From Novosphingobium sp. (GTDB lineage: Bacteria > Pseudomonadota > Alphaproteobacteria > Sphingomonadales > Sphingomonadaceae), in the NCBI GenBank assembly GCA_017744735.1, contig JAGIAR010000012.1:1-64000 (forward strand): a stretch of 64,000 nucleotides of DNA, read 5' to 3'. Made by a program: the position numbers and the translations under genes. Shown in pieces: positions 28,207 through 37,101 of this stretch (the first letter of the stretch is position 1; every line of letters begins with the position of its first letter). The notes beneath the pieces are model-generated. The model ran no database searches and was not told the DNA's origin. It saw nothing but the letters and a program-made list of their open reading frames with translations.

Positions 28207-29688
28207 ATGACCGGGCCGTTCGATCTCATCGTCATCGGCGGCGGGGTCAACGGCACGGCAATCGCGCGCGATGCGCAGGGGCGATTGGGGGGGCGGGACG
28301 CTGGCGTCCTGTTGCTCGAAGCGCACGATCTCGCCAGCGGCACTTCCTCCGCCTCGACCAAGCTGGTCCACGGCGGGCTGCGCTATCTCGAATATTACGA
28401 ATTCGCGCTGGTGCGCGAGGCGCTGGCCGAGCGCGAGGTGCTGTGGGGGATCGCGCCGCATATCGTGCGGCCGATGCGCTTCGTGCTGCCGTGGATGCCG
28501 CATCTGCGCCCGCGCTGGGAGCTGCGGCTGGGCCTGTTCCTCTACGACCATATCGGCGGGCGCAAGCGGCTGCCGGCGACCGATACGATCCGCCTGCATC
28601 GGCACCCGGCGGGCAAGCCGCTCAAGCCCGGCTTCGACTGGGGCTTCGAATATTCCGACGGCTGGGTCGACGATGCGCGGCTGGTGGCGCTCAACGCGCT
28701 CGACGCGGCGGAGCGCGGGGCGCAGATCCGCACCCTCACCCCGGTTACCGCGGCACGGCGCGAGGGCGATGTCTGGGCGGTCGAAACCCCGGCGGGCACG
28801 TTCCACGGCCGGGCGCTGGTCAATGCCGCGGGCCCGGGGGCCGACGACGTCGCCCGGCTGGTCGGCCTGCCGGCGCATTACCACCTGCGCCGGGTGCGCG
28901 GTTCGCATATCGTGGTGCCGAAGCTGTTCGACCACGATTACGCCTATTTCTTCCAGCTCCCCGACACGCGGATCTGCTTCGCGATCCCCTACGAGCGCGA
29001 CTTCACCCTGATCGGCACCACCGACGAGGACCATCACGGGGCGCTCGACCATATCGCGGCGAGCACGGAGGAGATCGAATATCTCTGCGGCGCGGTGAGC
29101 CGGTATTTCTCCCGGCCGGTCGCCCCGGCCGACGTGGTGTGGAGCTATGCCGGGGTGCGCCCGCTGGTCGACGACGGCTCGGGCAAGCCCGAGGCGGCGA
29201 CGCGCGGCTACCGCCTGCCGCTGTCCGATCCGGGCGAGGGGCCCCCGCTGCTCGACGTGCTGGGCGGCAAGATCACCTCCTCGCGCCATCTCGCGCAGGA
29301 GGCGGTGGACGAGCTGGCCGCGCGGCTCCCGGCACTCTCGGGCCCGGCCTGGACCGCGCATGCGCCGCTGCCGGGCGGCGACTTTCCGCTCGACGGGCAG
29401 CCGGCGCTGATTGCCGAGACACGCGTGAACTACCCGTTCCTCTCCGAGGCCGACGCCACCCGCCTCGTCCGCGCATACGGCACTCGCGCCGCGCGCTGGC
29501 TGGGTGAGGCGAAGGGCTGGGACGATCTCGGGCGAACCTTCGCGGCGGGCCTGAGCGAAGCCGAGATCCGCTATCTCACCGAAGTCGAATGGGCCCGGAC
29601 CGCCGAGGACATCCTCTGGCGCCGCAGCAAGCTCGGCCTGCACATGAGCGAGGCCGAGCGGGCCGACGTGGGAGCGTTCCTCGCCTAG
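28207..29688 (+). CDS. glpD: Aerobic glycerol-3-phosphate dehydrogenase (GlpD)
   Basis: 493 residues. The FAD-binding Rossmann motif DLIVIGGGVNGTAIARDAQG opens the protein; LASGTSSASTKLVHGGLRYLEYYEFALV is the highly conserved GlpD segment, and VWSYAGVRPLVDDG and LLDVLGGKITSSRHLA are the substrate-side motifs. It oxidises glycerol-3-phosphate to dihydroxyacetone phosphate at the membrane, passing electrons to quinone. It ends convergently, overlapping the MHS transporter stop by 3 bases. Confidence 0.95.
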   Translation: MTGPFDLIVIGGGVNGTAIARDAQGRLGGRDAGVLLLEAHDLASGTSSASTKLVHGGLRYLEYYEFALVREALAEREVLWGIAPHIVRPMRFVLPWMPHLRPRWELRLGLFLYDHIGGRKRLPATDTIRLHRHPAGKPLKPGFDWGFEYSDGWVDDARLVALNALDAAERGAQIRTLTPVTAARREGDVWAVETPAGTFHGRALVNAAGPGADDVARLVGLPAHYHLRRVRGSHIVVPKLFDHDYAYFFQLPDTRICFAIPYERDFTLIGTTDEDHHGALDHIAASTEEIEYLCGAVSRYFSRPVAPADVVWSYAGVRPLVDDGSGKPEAATRGYRLPLSDPGEGPPLLDVLGGKITSSRHLAQEAVDELAARLPALSGPAWTAHAPLPGGDFPLDGQPALIAETRVNYPFLSEADATRLVRAYGTRAARWLGEAKGWDDLGRTFAAGLSEAEIRYLTEVEWARTAEDILWRRSKLGLHMSEAERADVGAFLA

Positions 29689-31295
29689 CCTTCGTGGTGG
29701 ATCGTGCGCCGGAAGGTCTCCGGCAGGAACAGCAGGCCGATCGCCAGCGTCATCACCGCCACCCCGATCGGATACCACAGCCCGGCGTAGATATTGCCGG
29801 TCGCGGCAACGGTGGCGAAGGAGATGGTCGGCAGGAACCCGCCGAACCAGCCGTTGCCGATGTGATAGGGCAGGCTGAGCGCCGAATAGCGGATGCGGCT
29901 GGGGAAAAGCTCGACCAGCAATGCAGCGAGCGGCCCGTAGGTCATGGTTACGGGCACCATCAGGCCGACCAGCAGCGCGATCACCAGCGGGATGTTGAGC
30001 CGCGCGGGATCGGCTTTCGCGGGATAGCCGGCCCGGGCGAGGGCGGGCGCGAGTTCCGCCTCGAAGCTCGCCTTGTCGCGGACCTCGATTCGCTGCCGGC
30101 CGATGGTGACGAAGCCGTTCGCGCTGCCTTCGGTGCGATAGGGGATCCCGGCCTTGGCCAGCGCCGCCGCGGCGATGTCGCAGGGGGTTTTGTCGAAGGT
30201 CTTCTTGCCCACCGGGTCGAACTGCACCGAGCAGGTGGCCGGATCGGCCATCACCGTTACCGGCGCTCGCGCGCTCGCTTCGGCCAAGGCGGGATTGGCT
30301 GCCGCGGTCAGCGCGGAAAACAGCGGGTGCAGGGTGACGACTCCCAGCGCCATCCCGGCCATGATCACCGTCTTGCGCCCGATCCGGTCGCTCAGCCAGC
30401 CGAACAGGAGATAGAGCGGGGTGCCGATGGCGAGCGCGATTGCGATCAGGATGTTGGTGGTCGCGGCGTCGACCTTGAGCGTGCGCTCGAGATAGAACAG
30501 CGCATAGAACTGGGCCGTATACCAGATCACCGCCTGCCCGGCGACCGCGCCGAATAGCGCGACCAGCCCCCAGCGCAGGTTGCTCCAGCGGCCGAAGGCT
30601 TCAGACAGGGGCGCGGCGGAGGTGGCGCCTTCCTCTTTTATCTTGCGGAACACCGGGCTCTCGGCAAGCTGCAGGCGGATCCACAGCGAGACCGCCAGCA
30701 GCACCGCCGACAGCAGGAACGGCAGGCGCCAGCCCCATTGCGCGAAGGTTTCGGGCGCCATCGTGGCGCGCAGGCCGATCACCAGCAGCAGCGCAGCGAA
30801 CAGCCCGGCGGTCGAATTGGTCTGGATGAAGCTGGTGTGCAGCCCGCGCCGTCCCTCGGGCGCGTGCTCGGCAACGTAGATCGCCGCCCCGCCGTATTCG
30901 CCGCCGATCGCGAGGCCCTGCAGCAGCCGCAGTGCGACCAGCAGCAGCGGCGCCGCGACCCCGATGGCCGCATAGGACGGCAGCAGCCCGACTGCGAAGG
31001 TCGATGCGCCCATGATCCCCATGGTGACGAGGAAGGTATATTTGCGCCCCACCAGATCGCCGAACCGCCCGAACACCAGCGCACCGAAGGGCCGCACCGC
31101 GAAGCCTGCGGCGAAGGCGGCAAGGGCGAGGATGAAGGCGGTTGTCTCGTTGACCCCGGAGAAGAACTGGGTGGAGATATTCGTCGCCAAGAGGCCGTAG
31201 AGGTAGAAATCGTACCACTCGAACACGGTGCCGAGCGAGGATGCGGCGATGACCTTCACCGACGCGCGCGATACCCGATCGGCTTCCTGAGCCAT
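29685..31295 (-). CDS. MHS-family MFS transporter with an inserted soluble domain
   Basis: 536 residues. The metabolite:H+ symporter signature is clear: SSLGTVFEWYDFYLYG (TM1), FGRFGDLVGRKYTF, LRLLQGLAIGGEYGGAAIYVAEHAPEGRRG and FGWLSDRIGRKTVI. Relatives carry dicarboxylates, proline/betaine or shikimate. Between TM8 and TM9 (about residues 335-425) there is a hydrophilic insertion with two cysteines (ATCSVQFD, KTPCDIAAAA), probably periplasmic and possibly disulfide-bonded. This subgroup is annotated only as general MHS transporters; substrate unknown. Confidence 0.85.
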   Translation of the reverse strand: MAQEADRVSRASVKVIAASSLGTVFEWYDFYLYGLLATNISTQFFSGVNETTAFILALAAFAAGFAVRPFGALVFGRFGDLVGRKYTFLVTMGIMGASTFAVGLLPSYAAIGVAAPLLLVALRLLQGLAIGGEYGGAAIYVAEHAPEGRRGLHTSFIQTNSTAGLFAALLLVIGLRATMAPETFAQWGWRLPFLLSAVLLAVSLWIRLQLAESPVFRKIKEEGATSAAPLSEAFGRWSNLRWGLVALFGAVAGQAVIWYTAQFYALFYLERTLKVDAATTNILIAIALAIGTPLYLLFGWLSDRIGRKTVIMAGMALGVVTLHPLFSALTAAANPALAEASARAPVTVMADPATCSVQFDPVGKKTFDKTPCDIAAAALAKAGIPYRTEGSANGFVTIGRQRIEVRDKASFEAELAPALARAGYPAKADPARLNIPLVIALLVGLMVPVTMTYGPLAALLVELFPSRIRYSALSLPYHIGNGWFGGFLPTISFATVAATGNIYAGLWYPIGVAVMTLAIGLLFLPETFRRTIHHEG

Positions 31296-31385
31296 GCGAA
31301 CCCCTCTCCCGAAACTGGCGGGAGAGTGCCTGCACCCGGCGGCAAGGGCAAGCGCGCCTTGGCGCTCCCCTATAGGGCTGGAAGA

Positions 31386-32390
31386 TCAGGCCTCGGCCAT
31401 CGCCGAGCGGCTCCACTCGGGCGCTTGCCTCAGCCGGGGCGCGGGCAGCAGCGAGCGGAAGAAGCTGCCGGCGACAAACGCCGCCTTGGCGGATTTCGAA
31501 GTGCTCACTCGTTCGTCCCACGCATGTTCGCCGCGCTTCGCCACCTCGACCGCGATCGCACCGTAGATTCCGGCGGCCGCGCGGATCGCCCAGCGCTGGC
31601 GGAAGCCGAGCTTGCGCGTGCCCGCGAGCGCGGCGCGCTTGTGCTGTTTCGCGAGGCCCGCGAGCCGTGCGGCCAGCGTGGCGAGCTTTTTGCGATAGCG
31701 CTTGTGCCTGAGCTTGTCGGGCGGGATCTTCATTTCCGCCAGCCACTCCGCCGGCAGGTAGCAGCGCCCCGCCGCATCGTCCTCGAGCACATCGCGCGCG
31801 ATGTTCGCGAGCTGAAAGGCGATGCCGAGGTCGCAGGCGCGGTCGAGCGTGTCGTCGTCCTGCGGCGAGACGCCCATCACCACCGCCATCATCACCCCGA
31901 CCGCCCCGGCGACATGGAAGCAATAGCGCATCAGGTCCGCCTGGGTCTGCGGCTTCCAGCCCTCCGCGTCGAGCTCGAAGCCGCGGATCACGTCGTCGGC
32001 CATCTTCGCGGTGATCCCGGTCTCGCGCGCGACGATGCCGAAGCTGTCGAAGGCCGGATCGCCCGGAGCCTGGCCGGCCAGCGCCCGCTCGGTCAGAGCG
32101 CGGATCGCCTTGACCCGCTTCCTGATCTTGGTCTGGTCGCCCAGAACGCCTCCGCCCTGCTGCCCGTCGACAACGTCGTCGCAGCGGCGGCACCAGGCAT
32201 AGAGCAGCCACACCCGCTCGCGCGTGGTGCGGTCGAACAGGCGGCTGGCGGCGGCGAAGCTTTTCGAGCCTTCGCGGATCGTCTCGCGTGCCTGCATCAC
32301 CAGCACCCGGCGCTGGCGCTTTCCGCCCGAGATCGGGACCGTCTCGCGCACCCAGTCGGAGGTGACCAGCGGGCGGTATCCCTTATTCAC
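31386..32390 (-). CDS. crtB: Phytoene synthase (CrtB)
   Basis: 334 residues. Both Asp-rich prenyl-diphosphate motifs are seen: YAWCRRCDDVVDG near residue 65 and FQLANIARDVLEDDAAGRCYLP near residue 190, with KSFAAASRLF and YCFHVAGAVGVMM. It condenses two geranylgeranyl diphosphates to phytoene. It starts at GTG 32390, 9 bases after the LOG stop, so it is the last gene of the crtY-crtI-orf-LOG-crtB operon. A start 31 codons later is possible but would remove part of the N-terminal helix. Confidence 0.93.
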   Translation of the reverse strand: MNKGYRPLVTSDWVRETVPISGGKRQRRVLVMQARETIREGSKSFAAASRLFDRTTRERVWLLYAWCRRCDDVVDGQQGGGVLGDQTKIRKRVKAIRALTERALAGQAPGDPAFDSFGIVARETGITAKMADDVIRGFELDAEGWKPQTQADLMRYCFHVAGAVGVMMAVVMGVSPQDDDTLDRACDLGIAFQLANIARDVLEDDAAGRCYLPAEWLAEMKIPPDKLRHKRYRKKLATLAARLAGLAKQHKRAALAGTRKLGFRQRWAIRAAAGIYGAIAVEVAKRGEHAWDERVSTSKSAKAAFVAGSFFRSLLPAPRLRQAPEWSRSAMAEA

Positions 32391-32399
32391 GGACGGCGC

Positions 32400-32984
32400 T
32401 CACAAATCCTCCGCGGTCATCGCGAAGATCGGCCGGTGCGGCGTGTAGGCATCCATCCGCTCGAGCAGCGGAGCGAGGCTTTCCTCGGCCAGGATGATCC
32501 CCTGATGCGCCGGGCGGACGAAGCCGACCTCGGCCATGTGGCGGTTGAAGGCGAGCAGCTGGTCGTAGAAGCCGAAGGCGTTGAGCAGGCCGACCGGCTT
32601 CGCGTGATAGCCGAGCTGCGCCCAGCTGACCGCCTCCCACAATTCGTCCATCGTGCCGACCCCGCCGGGGATCGTCAGGAAGCCGTCGGCGCGGTCGGTG
32701 AAGGCGCGCTTGCGCTCGTGCATGGTCTTGACCACCACCAGCTCGGTGCAGGCGGGATTGGCGACCTCGGCCGCGACCAGCGCCTCGGGGATCACCCCGA
32801 CGACCTCGCCGCCCGCGTCGAGCGCGCCCGCGGCGACCGCGCCCATCAGCCCGAGCTTGCCGCCGCCGTAGACCACCCCGATCCCGCGCCGGGCCAGCGC
32901 GTCGCCGACCGCGCGCGCAAGCGCGGCGTAGCGCGGATCCTCCGGGCTCGCGGACCCGCAATAGACGGCCAGGCGGCGGATCAT
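32400..32984 (-). CDS. LOG-family protein (cytokinin riboside 5'-monophosphate phosphoribohydrolase-like)
   Basis: 194 residues. The LOG signature PGGVGTMDELWEAVSWAQLG is present (PGGxGTxxE), along with VYGGGKLGLMGAVA and ERKRAFTDRADGF. LOG proteins cleave nucleoside 5'-monophosphates to free base and ribose 5-phosphate; in bacteria the role may be nucleotide clean-up. ATG 32984 overlaps the upstream stop (ATGA). Its place inside a carotenoid operon is unexplained by known pathway chemistry. Confidence 0.88.
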   Translation of the reverse strand: MIRRLAVYCGSASPEDPRYAALARAVGDALARRGIGVVYGGGKLGLMGAVAAGALDAGGEVVGVIPEALVAAEVANPACTELVVVKTMHERKRAFTDRADGFLTIPGGVGTMDELWEAVSWAQLGYHAKPVGLLNAFGFYDQLLAFNRHMAEVGFVRPAHQGIILAEESLAPLLERMDAYTPHRPIFAMTAEDL

Positions 32985-33475
32985 TGCGCTCCGTCGGCGG
33001 CGGCGGCGGGGGCGGCGGCGGGGGTAGCGGTATCGGCCGGATAGTCGGCCGGGGCGGCGATCTCCTTCCCGCACAGCGCCTTGTAATAGATCGCATCGGC
33101 GCTGCCGAAGCTCACCGGATGATAGTCGAGGGTCGGCGAGACCTGCTGGTTGTAGACGTTGGTGCCGTTGCTCAGCCGCAGGCCGCGCAGCTTGGCGGAA
33201 GCGCCCTTGCAATCGATCGCCACGTCGCTCTCCATGATCCCGGTCGGCATCTGGCGGCGGAAGGTCGCCTGCATCACCTCGCTTGCGCCGTCCATCACCT
33301 TGGCTACGCTGGCCCGGTTCAGCTCCACCGGCACGTCGCCGGTCAGCCGGTCGACCTCCTGCCAGTCGGCGGCGGTGGCGGCTATAGCGGCCGCGGGCAG
33401 CAGGGCAATGACAGGCAGGCCAAGGACAGGCAGGGCGAGGACAGGCAGGGCAAGGGCGGCGATCGGCAATCTCAC
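32981..33475 (-). CDS. Secreted protein of unknown function in the carotenoid operon
   Basis: 164 residues starting at GTG 33475 (GTGA overlap with crtI). A long signal peptide is built from a repeated pentapeptide (ALPVL-ALPVL-GLPVI) encoded by three 15-base tandem repeats at 33410-33454. The mature part, about 130 residues, begins AADWQEVDRLTGDVPVELN and contains DCKGASAKLRGLRLSNGTN and YYKALCGKEI; two cysteines may pair. The tail is Ala/Pro-rich. I recognise no family. Tight coupling on both sides argues for co-expression with pigment synthesis. Confidence 0.6.
   Translation of the reverse strand: MRLPIAALALPVLALPVLGLPVIALLPAAAIAATAADWQEVDRLTGDVPVELNRASVAKVMDGASEVMQATFRRQMPTGIMESDVAIDCKGASAKLRGLRLSNGTNVYNQQVSPTLDYHPVSFGSADAIYYKALCGKEIAAPADYPADTATPAAAPAAAADGAQ
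33410..33454. repeat. Three 15-base tandem repeats encoding a signal-peptide core
   Basis: GACAGGCAGGCCAAG, GACAGGCAGGGCGAG and GACAGGCAGGGCAAG follow each other directly. On the coding (minus) strand each gives five hydrophobic residues (LxLPV type). The unit is a multiple of three, so gain or loss would change signal length without a frameshift. Confidence 0.85.
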
Positions 33476-35025
33476 TTCAAATCCTCCAGCATCAGCTTTG
33501 CGGTCGCCTTGGCGCTTCCGACCACGCCCGGGATCCCTGCCCCGGGGTGAGTCCCTGCCCCGACCAGATACAGGTTTTTGATGACATCGTCGCGGTTGTG
33601 CGCCCGGAAAAACGCGCTTTGTGTCAAAATGGGCTCGAGGCTGAAGGCGCTGCCGACATAGGCGTTGAGATCCAGCGCGAAGTCGCGCGGGGCATAGTGG
33701 AACTTGGTCACGATCCGCTCGTGCAGGTCGGGGATCAGCCGCCGGGCGACCTCGTCGAGCACCCGCTTTTCCAATACCGGGCCGACCTGTTCCCAATCCA
33801 GCGCGAGCTTGCCCATGTGCGCGACCGGGACCAGCGCGTAGAAGGTGCTGTGCCCGGCCGGGGCCATCGTCGGGTCGGTCACGGTCGGATGATGGAGATA
33901 GATCGAGAAATCCGACGGCAGCACGCCGTAGTCGTAGATGTCCTTGAGCAGCCCTTCGTAGCGCGGGCCGAACAGGATCGAATGGTGCGGGATGCCCGGC
34001 CAGGCCCCCTCGATCCCGAAATGGACCACGAACAGGCTGGGCGACCAGCGCTTGCGGGCGAGCGCGCGGGCTTCCTTCCGCCCGCGCAGGTCGCCGCCCA
34101 GCAGGTCGCGATAGGTGTGCATCAGGTCGGCATTGCTGGCCACCGCGCTGAACCGCTCGCGCCAGCCGCTGCGGGTCTCGACCTCGCTCGCCTGGGTCCC
34201 GATCGTGTGGATCCGGGTGACCGGATCGCCCAGCCGCACGGTCCCGCCGAGGCGCTCGAAATGGCGGACCATCGCGGCGACCAGCCGGTTGGTCCCGCCG
34301 CGCGCCCACCACACGCCGCCGTCGCGCTCGAGCTTGTGGATCAGCGCGTAGATCGAGCTGGTGGTCATCGGGTTGCCGCCGACCAGCAGCGTGTGGAAGC
34401 TGAACGCCTCGCGCAGTTTTTCCGAGCGGATGTATTTCGAGACGATCGAATAGACCGAGCGCCAGGCCTGGTACTTGGCCAGTGCCGGGGCCGCCTTGAT
34501 CATCGCCGCAAAGTCGAGGAACGGCACCTGGCCCAGCTTGACGTAGCCTTCCATCCACACGCCCTCGGCATAGCGGAGGAAGTCCTCGTAGCCGGCGATG
34601 TCCTCGGGCGAGATGCGGGCGATCTCGGCGCGCAGCGCGGTGTCGTCGTTCGAATAGTCGAAATTGGTCCCGTCGGGCCAGTTGAGCCGGTAGAAGGGAT
34701 GGACCGGCACCAGTTCGATGTCGTCGGCCATGTGATGGCCGGACAGGGCCCACAGCTCGCGCAGGCAGTCGGGATCGGTGATCACGGTCGGCCCGGCATC
34801 GAAGGTGAAGCCCTGCTTCTCCCACACATAGGCGCGGCCGCCGGGCTTGTCGCGCGCCTCGACCAGCGTGGTCTCGACCCCGGCCGATTGCAGCCTGATC
34901 GCCAGCGCCAGCCCGCCGAAGCCCGCCCCGATCACGCAGGCGCGCTTGTCGAGCAGCGCGAATTTGGCCTGTAGCTCGGCCGCTTCGGGGATGTCGACCG
35001 AGGGGGGCGGCGGCCGCGTGCTCAT
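33472..35025 (-). CDS. crtI: Phytoene desaturase (CrtI)
   Basis: 517 residues. An N-terminal FAD-binding motif ACVIGAGFGGLALAIRLQ is followed by EARDKPGGRAYVWEKQGF, TFDAGPTVITDP, and the C-terminal CrtI signature LYLVGAGTHPGAGIPGV. It introduces double bonds into phytoene to give lycopene. ATG 35025 overlaps the crtY stop (ATGA). The preceding N-terminal extension of about 28 residues is slightly longer than in many CrtI proteins. Confidence 0.95.
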   Translation of the reverse strand: MSTRPPPPSVDIPEAAELQAKFALLDKRACVIGAGFGGLALAIRLQSAGVETTLVEARDKPGGRAYVWEKQGFTFDAGPTVITDPDCLRELWALSGHHMADDIELVPVHPFYRLNWPDGTNFDYSNDDTALRAEIARISPEDIAGYEDFLRYAEGVWMEGYVKLGQVPFLDFAAMIKAAPALAKYQAWRSVYSIVSKYIRSEKLREAFSFHTLLVGGNPMTTSSIYALIHKLERDGGVWWARGGTNRLVAAMVRHFERLGGTVRLGDPVTRIHTIGTQASEVETRSGWRERFSAVASNADLMHTYRDLLGGDLRGRKEARALARKRWSPSLFVVHFGIEGAWPGIPHHSILFGPRYEGLLKDIYDYGVLPSDFSIYLHHPTVTDPTMAPAGHSTFYALVPVAHMGKLALDWEQVGPVLEKRVLDEVARRLIPDLHERIVTKFHYAPRDFALDLNAYVGSAFSLEPILTQSAFFRAHNRDDVIKNLYLVGAGTHPGAGIPGVVGSAKATAKLMLEDLK

Positions 35026-36218
35026 GCGGCCTCCTCCGCGGGTGGCGCTTCGAGCGGGCGGCCCTGCGAGAACAGCGCGCCCAGCGCCTTTCCGAGCGGC
35101 ACCGGCGGCTTGCCGATCAGGATGCGCAGCTTGTCGGCAAGGCTGGACCGGCCGGCGTAGAAGCGTTCGATCAGCGCCTTGTCGAGACCGTAGAAGCGTT
35201 CGAAGATCCGCCAGCGCTCGCCCGGCACCGCGCCGCCGAACAGCATCCGCGCAAGGCGCCGGTAGAAGCCGGTCCGGCTCCAGTGCCGTGCGGCGCGCTC
35301 TTCCAGCAGCGCCACCAACGCCGGCCCGCCGAGATCGGGCGCATGGGCGATCGCCAGCGCGACTTCGACCGCCTGCGGCAGCGAATAGGAGGTCAGCGGA
35401 TGGAAGAACCCGCCGCGCGCCCCGGCGCGGGCAACGCCGGGCGCGTGGTGTTCCCCGGTGAAGCCGCCGAAATTGCCGCCGTCGACCACCGGCAGAACCC
35501 CGGTCTCCTCGCCCAGAGTTTCGCCCGCCCAGCCGTGGCGTTCGCAATAGGCCGCCACCCGCAGGCCCAGCGCCTCGCGATCCAGCCGGGGATCGTCGGT
35601 GTAATAGGTATCCTCGACGAAAATCTCGTCGGGGGCGAGCGGCAGGACGTAAACGAAGCGGTAGGCGGCGTACTGCTCGACCGTCGCATCCATGATCACC
35701 GGGCGGGTCAGGCCGTGCGGCACCGCGGTGCGCAGATGGCGGCCGTAGAACAACTGCCAGCCGCCGGTGAGATGCGGCGAGAAACCCTGGCCGCGGCAGT
35801 CGATCACTGCGCCGGCGCTCAGTCGCCCGCCGCCTTCCAGGGTCACCTCGCGCTCGTCCAGAACCAGTGCGCGGGTGCCGGTGAGAATCGCGCCCTCGGG
35901 CAACAGCCGGCGCAGGGTCGCATCGAAGGTGCCCGAGGCGAGCGAGCGATAGGGGGTCGCGAGCGTGCGCGCGAGGCCGGGGAAGCGCACGTCGTAGCCC
36001 TGTTCCCAGGCGGCGTGGGGGAAGCTTTCCATCAGCGCCGCGCCTTCGGGCGGCAGATCGCTGGCGAACCAGCTCCAGCGATGGTTGCCGCCCAGCGTTT
36101 CGCCCGCCTCGACCAGCGCGAGCGCGACTTCGGGCCGGTGCCGGGCCAGCGCGGCCGCGATCAGCCCGCCCGCGAGCCCGCCGCCGATGATCGCGATATC
36201 AACCCTGCGTCCATCCAT
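35022..36218 (-). CDS. crtY: Lycopene beta-cyclase (CrtY)
   Basis: 398 residues. The dinucleotide-binding start DIAIIGGGLAGGLIAAALA, the early NHRWSWFASDL typical of bacterial CrtY, VIDCRGQG, FVEDTYYTDDP and FHPLTSYSLPQAVEVA identify it. It cyclises lycopene to beta-carotene. It is the first gene of the operon. No hydroxylase or ketolase (crtZ, crtW, crtG) lies in the window, so the final pigment cannot be told; sphingomonads often make zeaxanthin or nostoxanthin derivatives. Confidence 0.93.
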   Translation of the reverse strand: MDGRRVDIAIIGGGLAGGLIAAALARHRPEVALALVEAGETLGGNHRWSWFASDLPPEGAALMESFPHAAWEQGYDVRFPGLARTLATPYRSLASGTFDATLRRLLPEGAILTGTRALVLDEREVTLEGGGRLSAGAVIDCRGQGFSPHLTGGWQLFYGRHLRTAVPHGLTRPVIMDATVEQYAAYRFVYVLPLAPDEIFVEDTYYTDDPRLDREALGLRVAAYCERHGWAGETLGEETGVLPVVDGGNFGGFTGEHHAPGVARAGARGGFFHPLTSYSLPQAVEVALAIAHAPDLGGPALVALLEERAARHWSRTGFYRRLARMLFGGAVPGERWRIFERFYGLDKALIERFYAGRSSLADKLRILIGKPPVPLGKALGALFSQGRPLEAPPAEEAA

Positions 36219-36267
36219 GACGGCCCTCGTAGACGATGGGGAGAGGGGTGCAACGCCTGTGCACCAA

Positions 36268-37005
36268 TTAATCCTCGAGCTTGGCGAATGCCGCCGTCAT
36301 CACCGCCTCCAGCCGCGCGTTCTCTTCCGGGGTCGGCGGTTCGTTCTCCATTTCGGCGCGGAGCGCGGTAAGCCGCGGTTGCGCCGCCGCCAGCTTCATG
36401 AGCGCCGGGGTCTGGCTCGCAATCAGGTCGAGCTGCTTGCGCTCTTCGGGGGTCAGGGCAAGGTAGGCCTGCACCCCGATCCGCTTGAAGTCGGCGTTGA
36501 CGGTGTCGCTCTCGATCGGGGCATCGGGGTTCCTGACCGCGCTGCGCATGGTTTCGTCGAGGTCGAAGTGCTGCACCGCGCCGCCCAGCAGCTTCCTGCC
36601 CAGTTCCGAACGGTAGAAGGCGGCCACCTGCCGGGCCTCGTCGACCGTCAATTCCTCGCCCAGCACCTTCAGCACCTTCGGGCGGTAGGCGGCCATCACC
36701 CGCGCCGAGTAGTCGCTCATCACCGGCCGCATCGCGGTGCGCAATTCGCCGAGGAAACCGGGCCGTGCGTCCTCGACGATGGCCATCTCGGGTACCTCGC
36801 GCTGGAGCGCGGTCATGATCGTGTCGAGCACCCGGTCCAGCGTCGCCTGATCGTCCACGCCTTCGAGGATCGCCGAATAGACATCGTCGTAGGGATCGGC
36901 CGCGGCGGCGGCCGGTGCCTGCGGGGGCGGATCGTCCGCGGCGAGAGCCGGCCCCGCAGCGGCGAGCAGCAGCAGGGCTGCGAAGGGATGGAGCGGCTTG
37001 TGCAT
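36268..37005 (-). CDS. DUF2059 secreted protein
   Basis: 245 residues with a signal peptide (HPFAALLLLAAAGPALA) and an Ala/Pro-rich linker. A helical domain follows, with LGEELTVDEARQVAAFYRSELGRKL, the recurrent DUF2059 motif in which a helix-turn leads to a Y/F-R-S-E-x-G-[KR]-K-L segment. The function is unknown; the family is periplasmic. It lies 49 bases upstream of crtY on the same strand but is unlikely to be pigment-related. Confidence 0.75.
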   Translation of the reverse strand: MHKPLHPFAALLLLAAAGPALAADDPPPQAPAAAAADPYDDVYSAILEGVDDQATLDRVLDTIMTALQREVPEMAIVEDARPGFLGELRTAMRPVMSDYSARVMAAYRPKVLKVLGEELTVDEARQVAAFYRSELGRKLLGGAVQHFDLDETMRSAVRNPDAPIESDTVNADFKRIGVQAYLALTPEERKQLDLIASQTPALMKLAAAQPRLTALRAEMENEPPTPEENARLEAVMTAAFAKLED

Positions 37006-37101
37006 GCGGCGGATCGTAGATCGCAAAACCTGCAGTTCAAGGAAATTGCTGCACCGCACGAACGGCTTGAGCGCGCGGGCGATCCGCGCGACAACCCGCG
37101 T

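Noticed and set aside
30738-33044. A 768-codon plus-strand frame opposite the MHS transporter, crtB and LOG genes
   Set aside because: It spans three well-recognised minus-strand genes and has shadow-type composition.
33400-33460. Tandem repeats as a possible CRISPR array
   Set aside because: The units are 15 bases with no spacers and lie within a coding frame.
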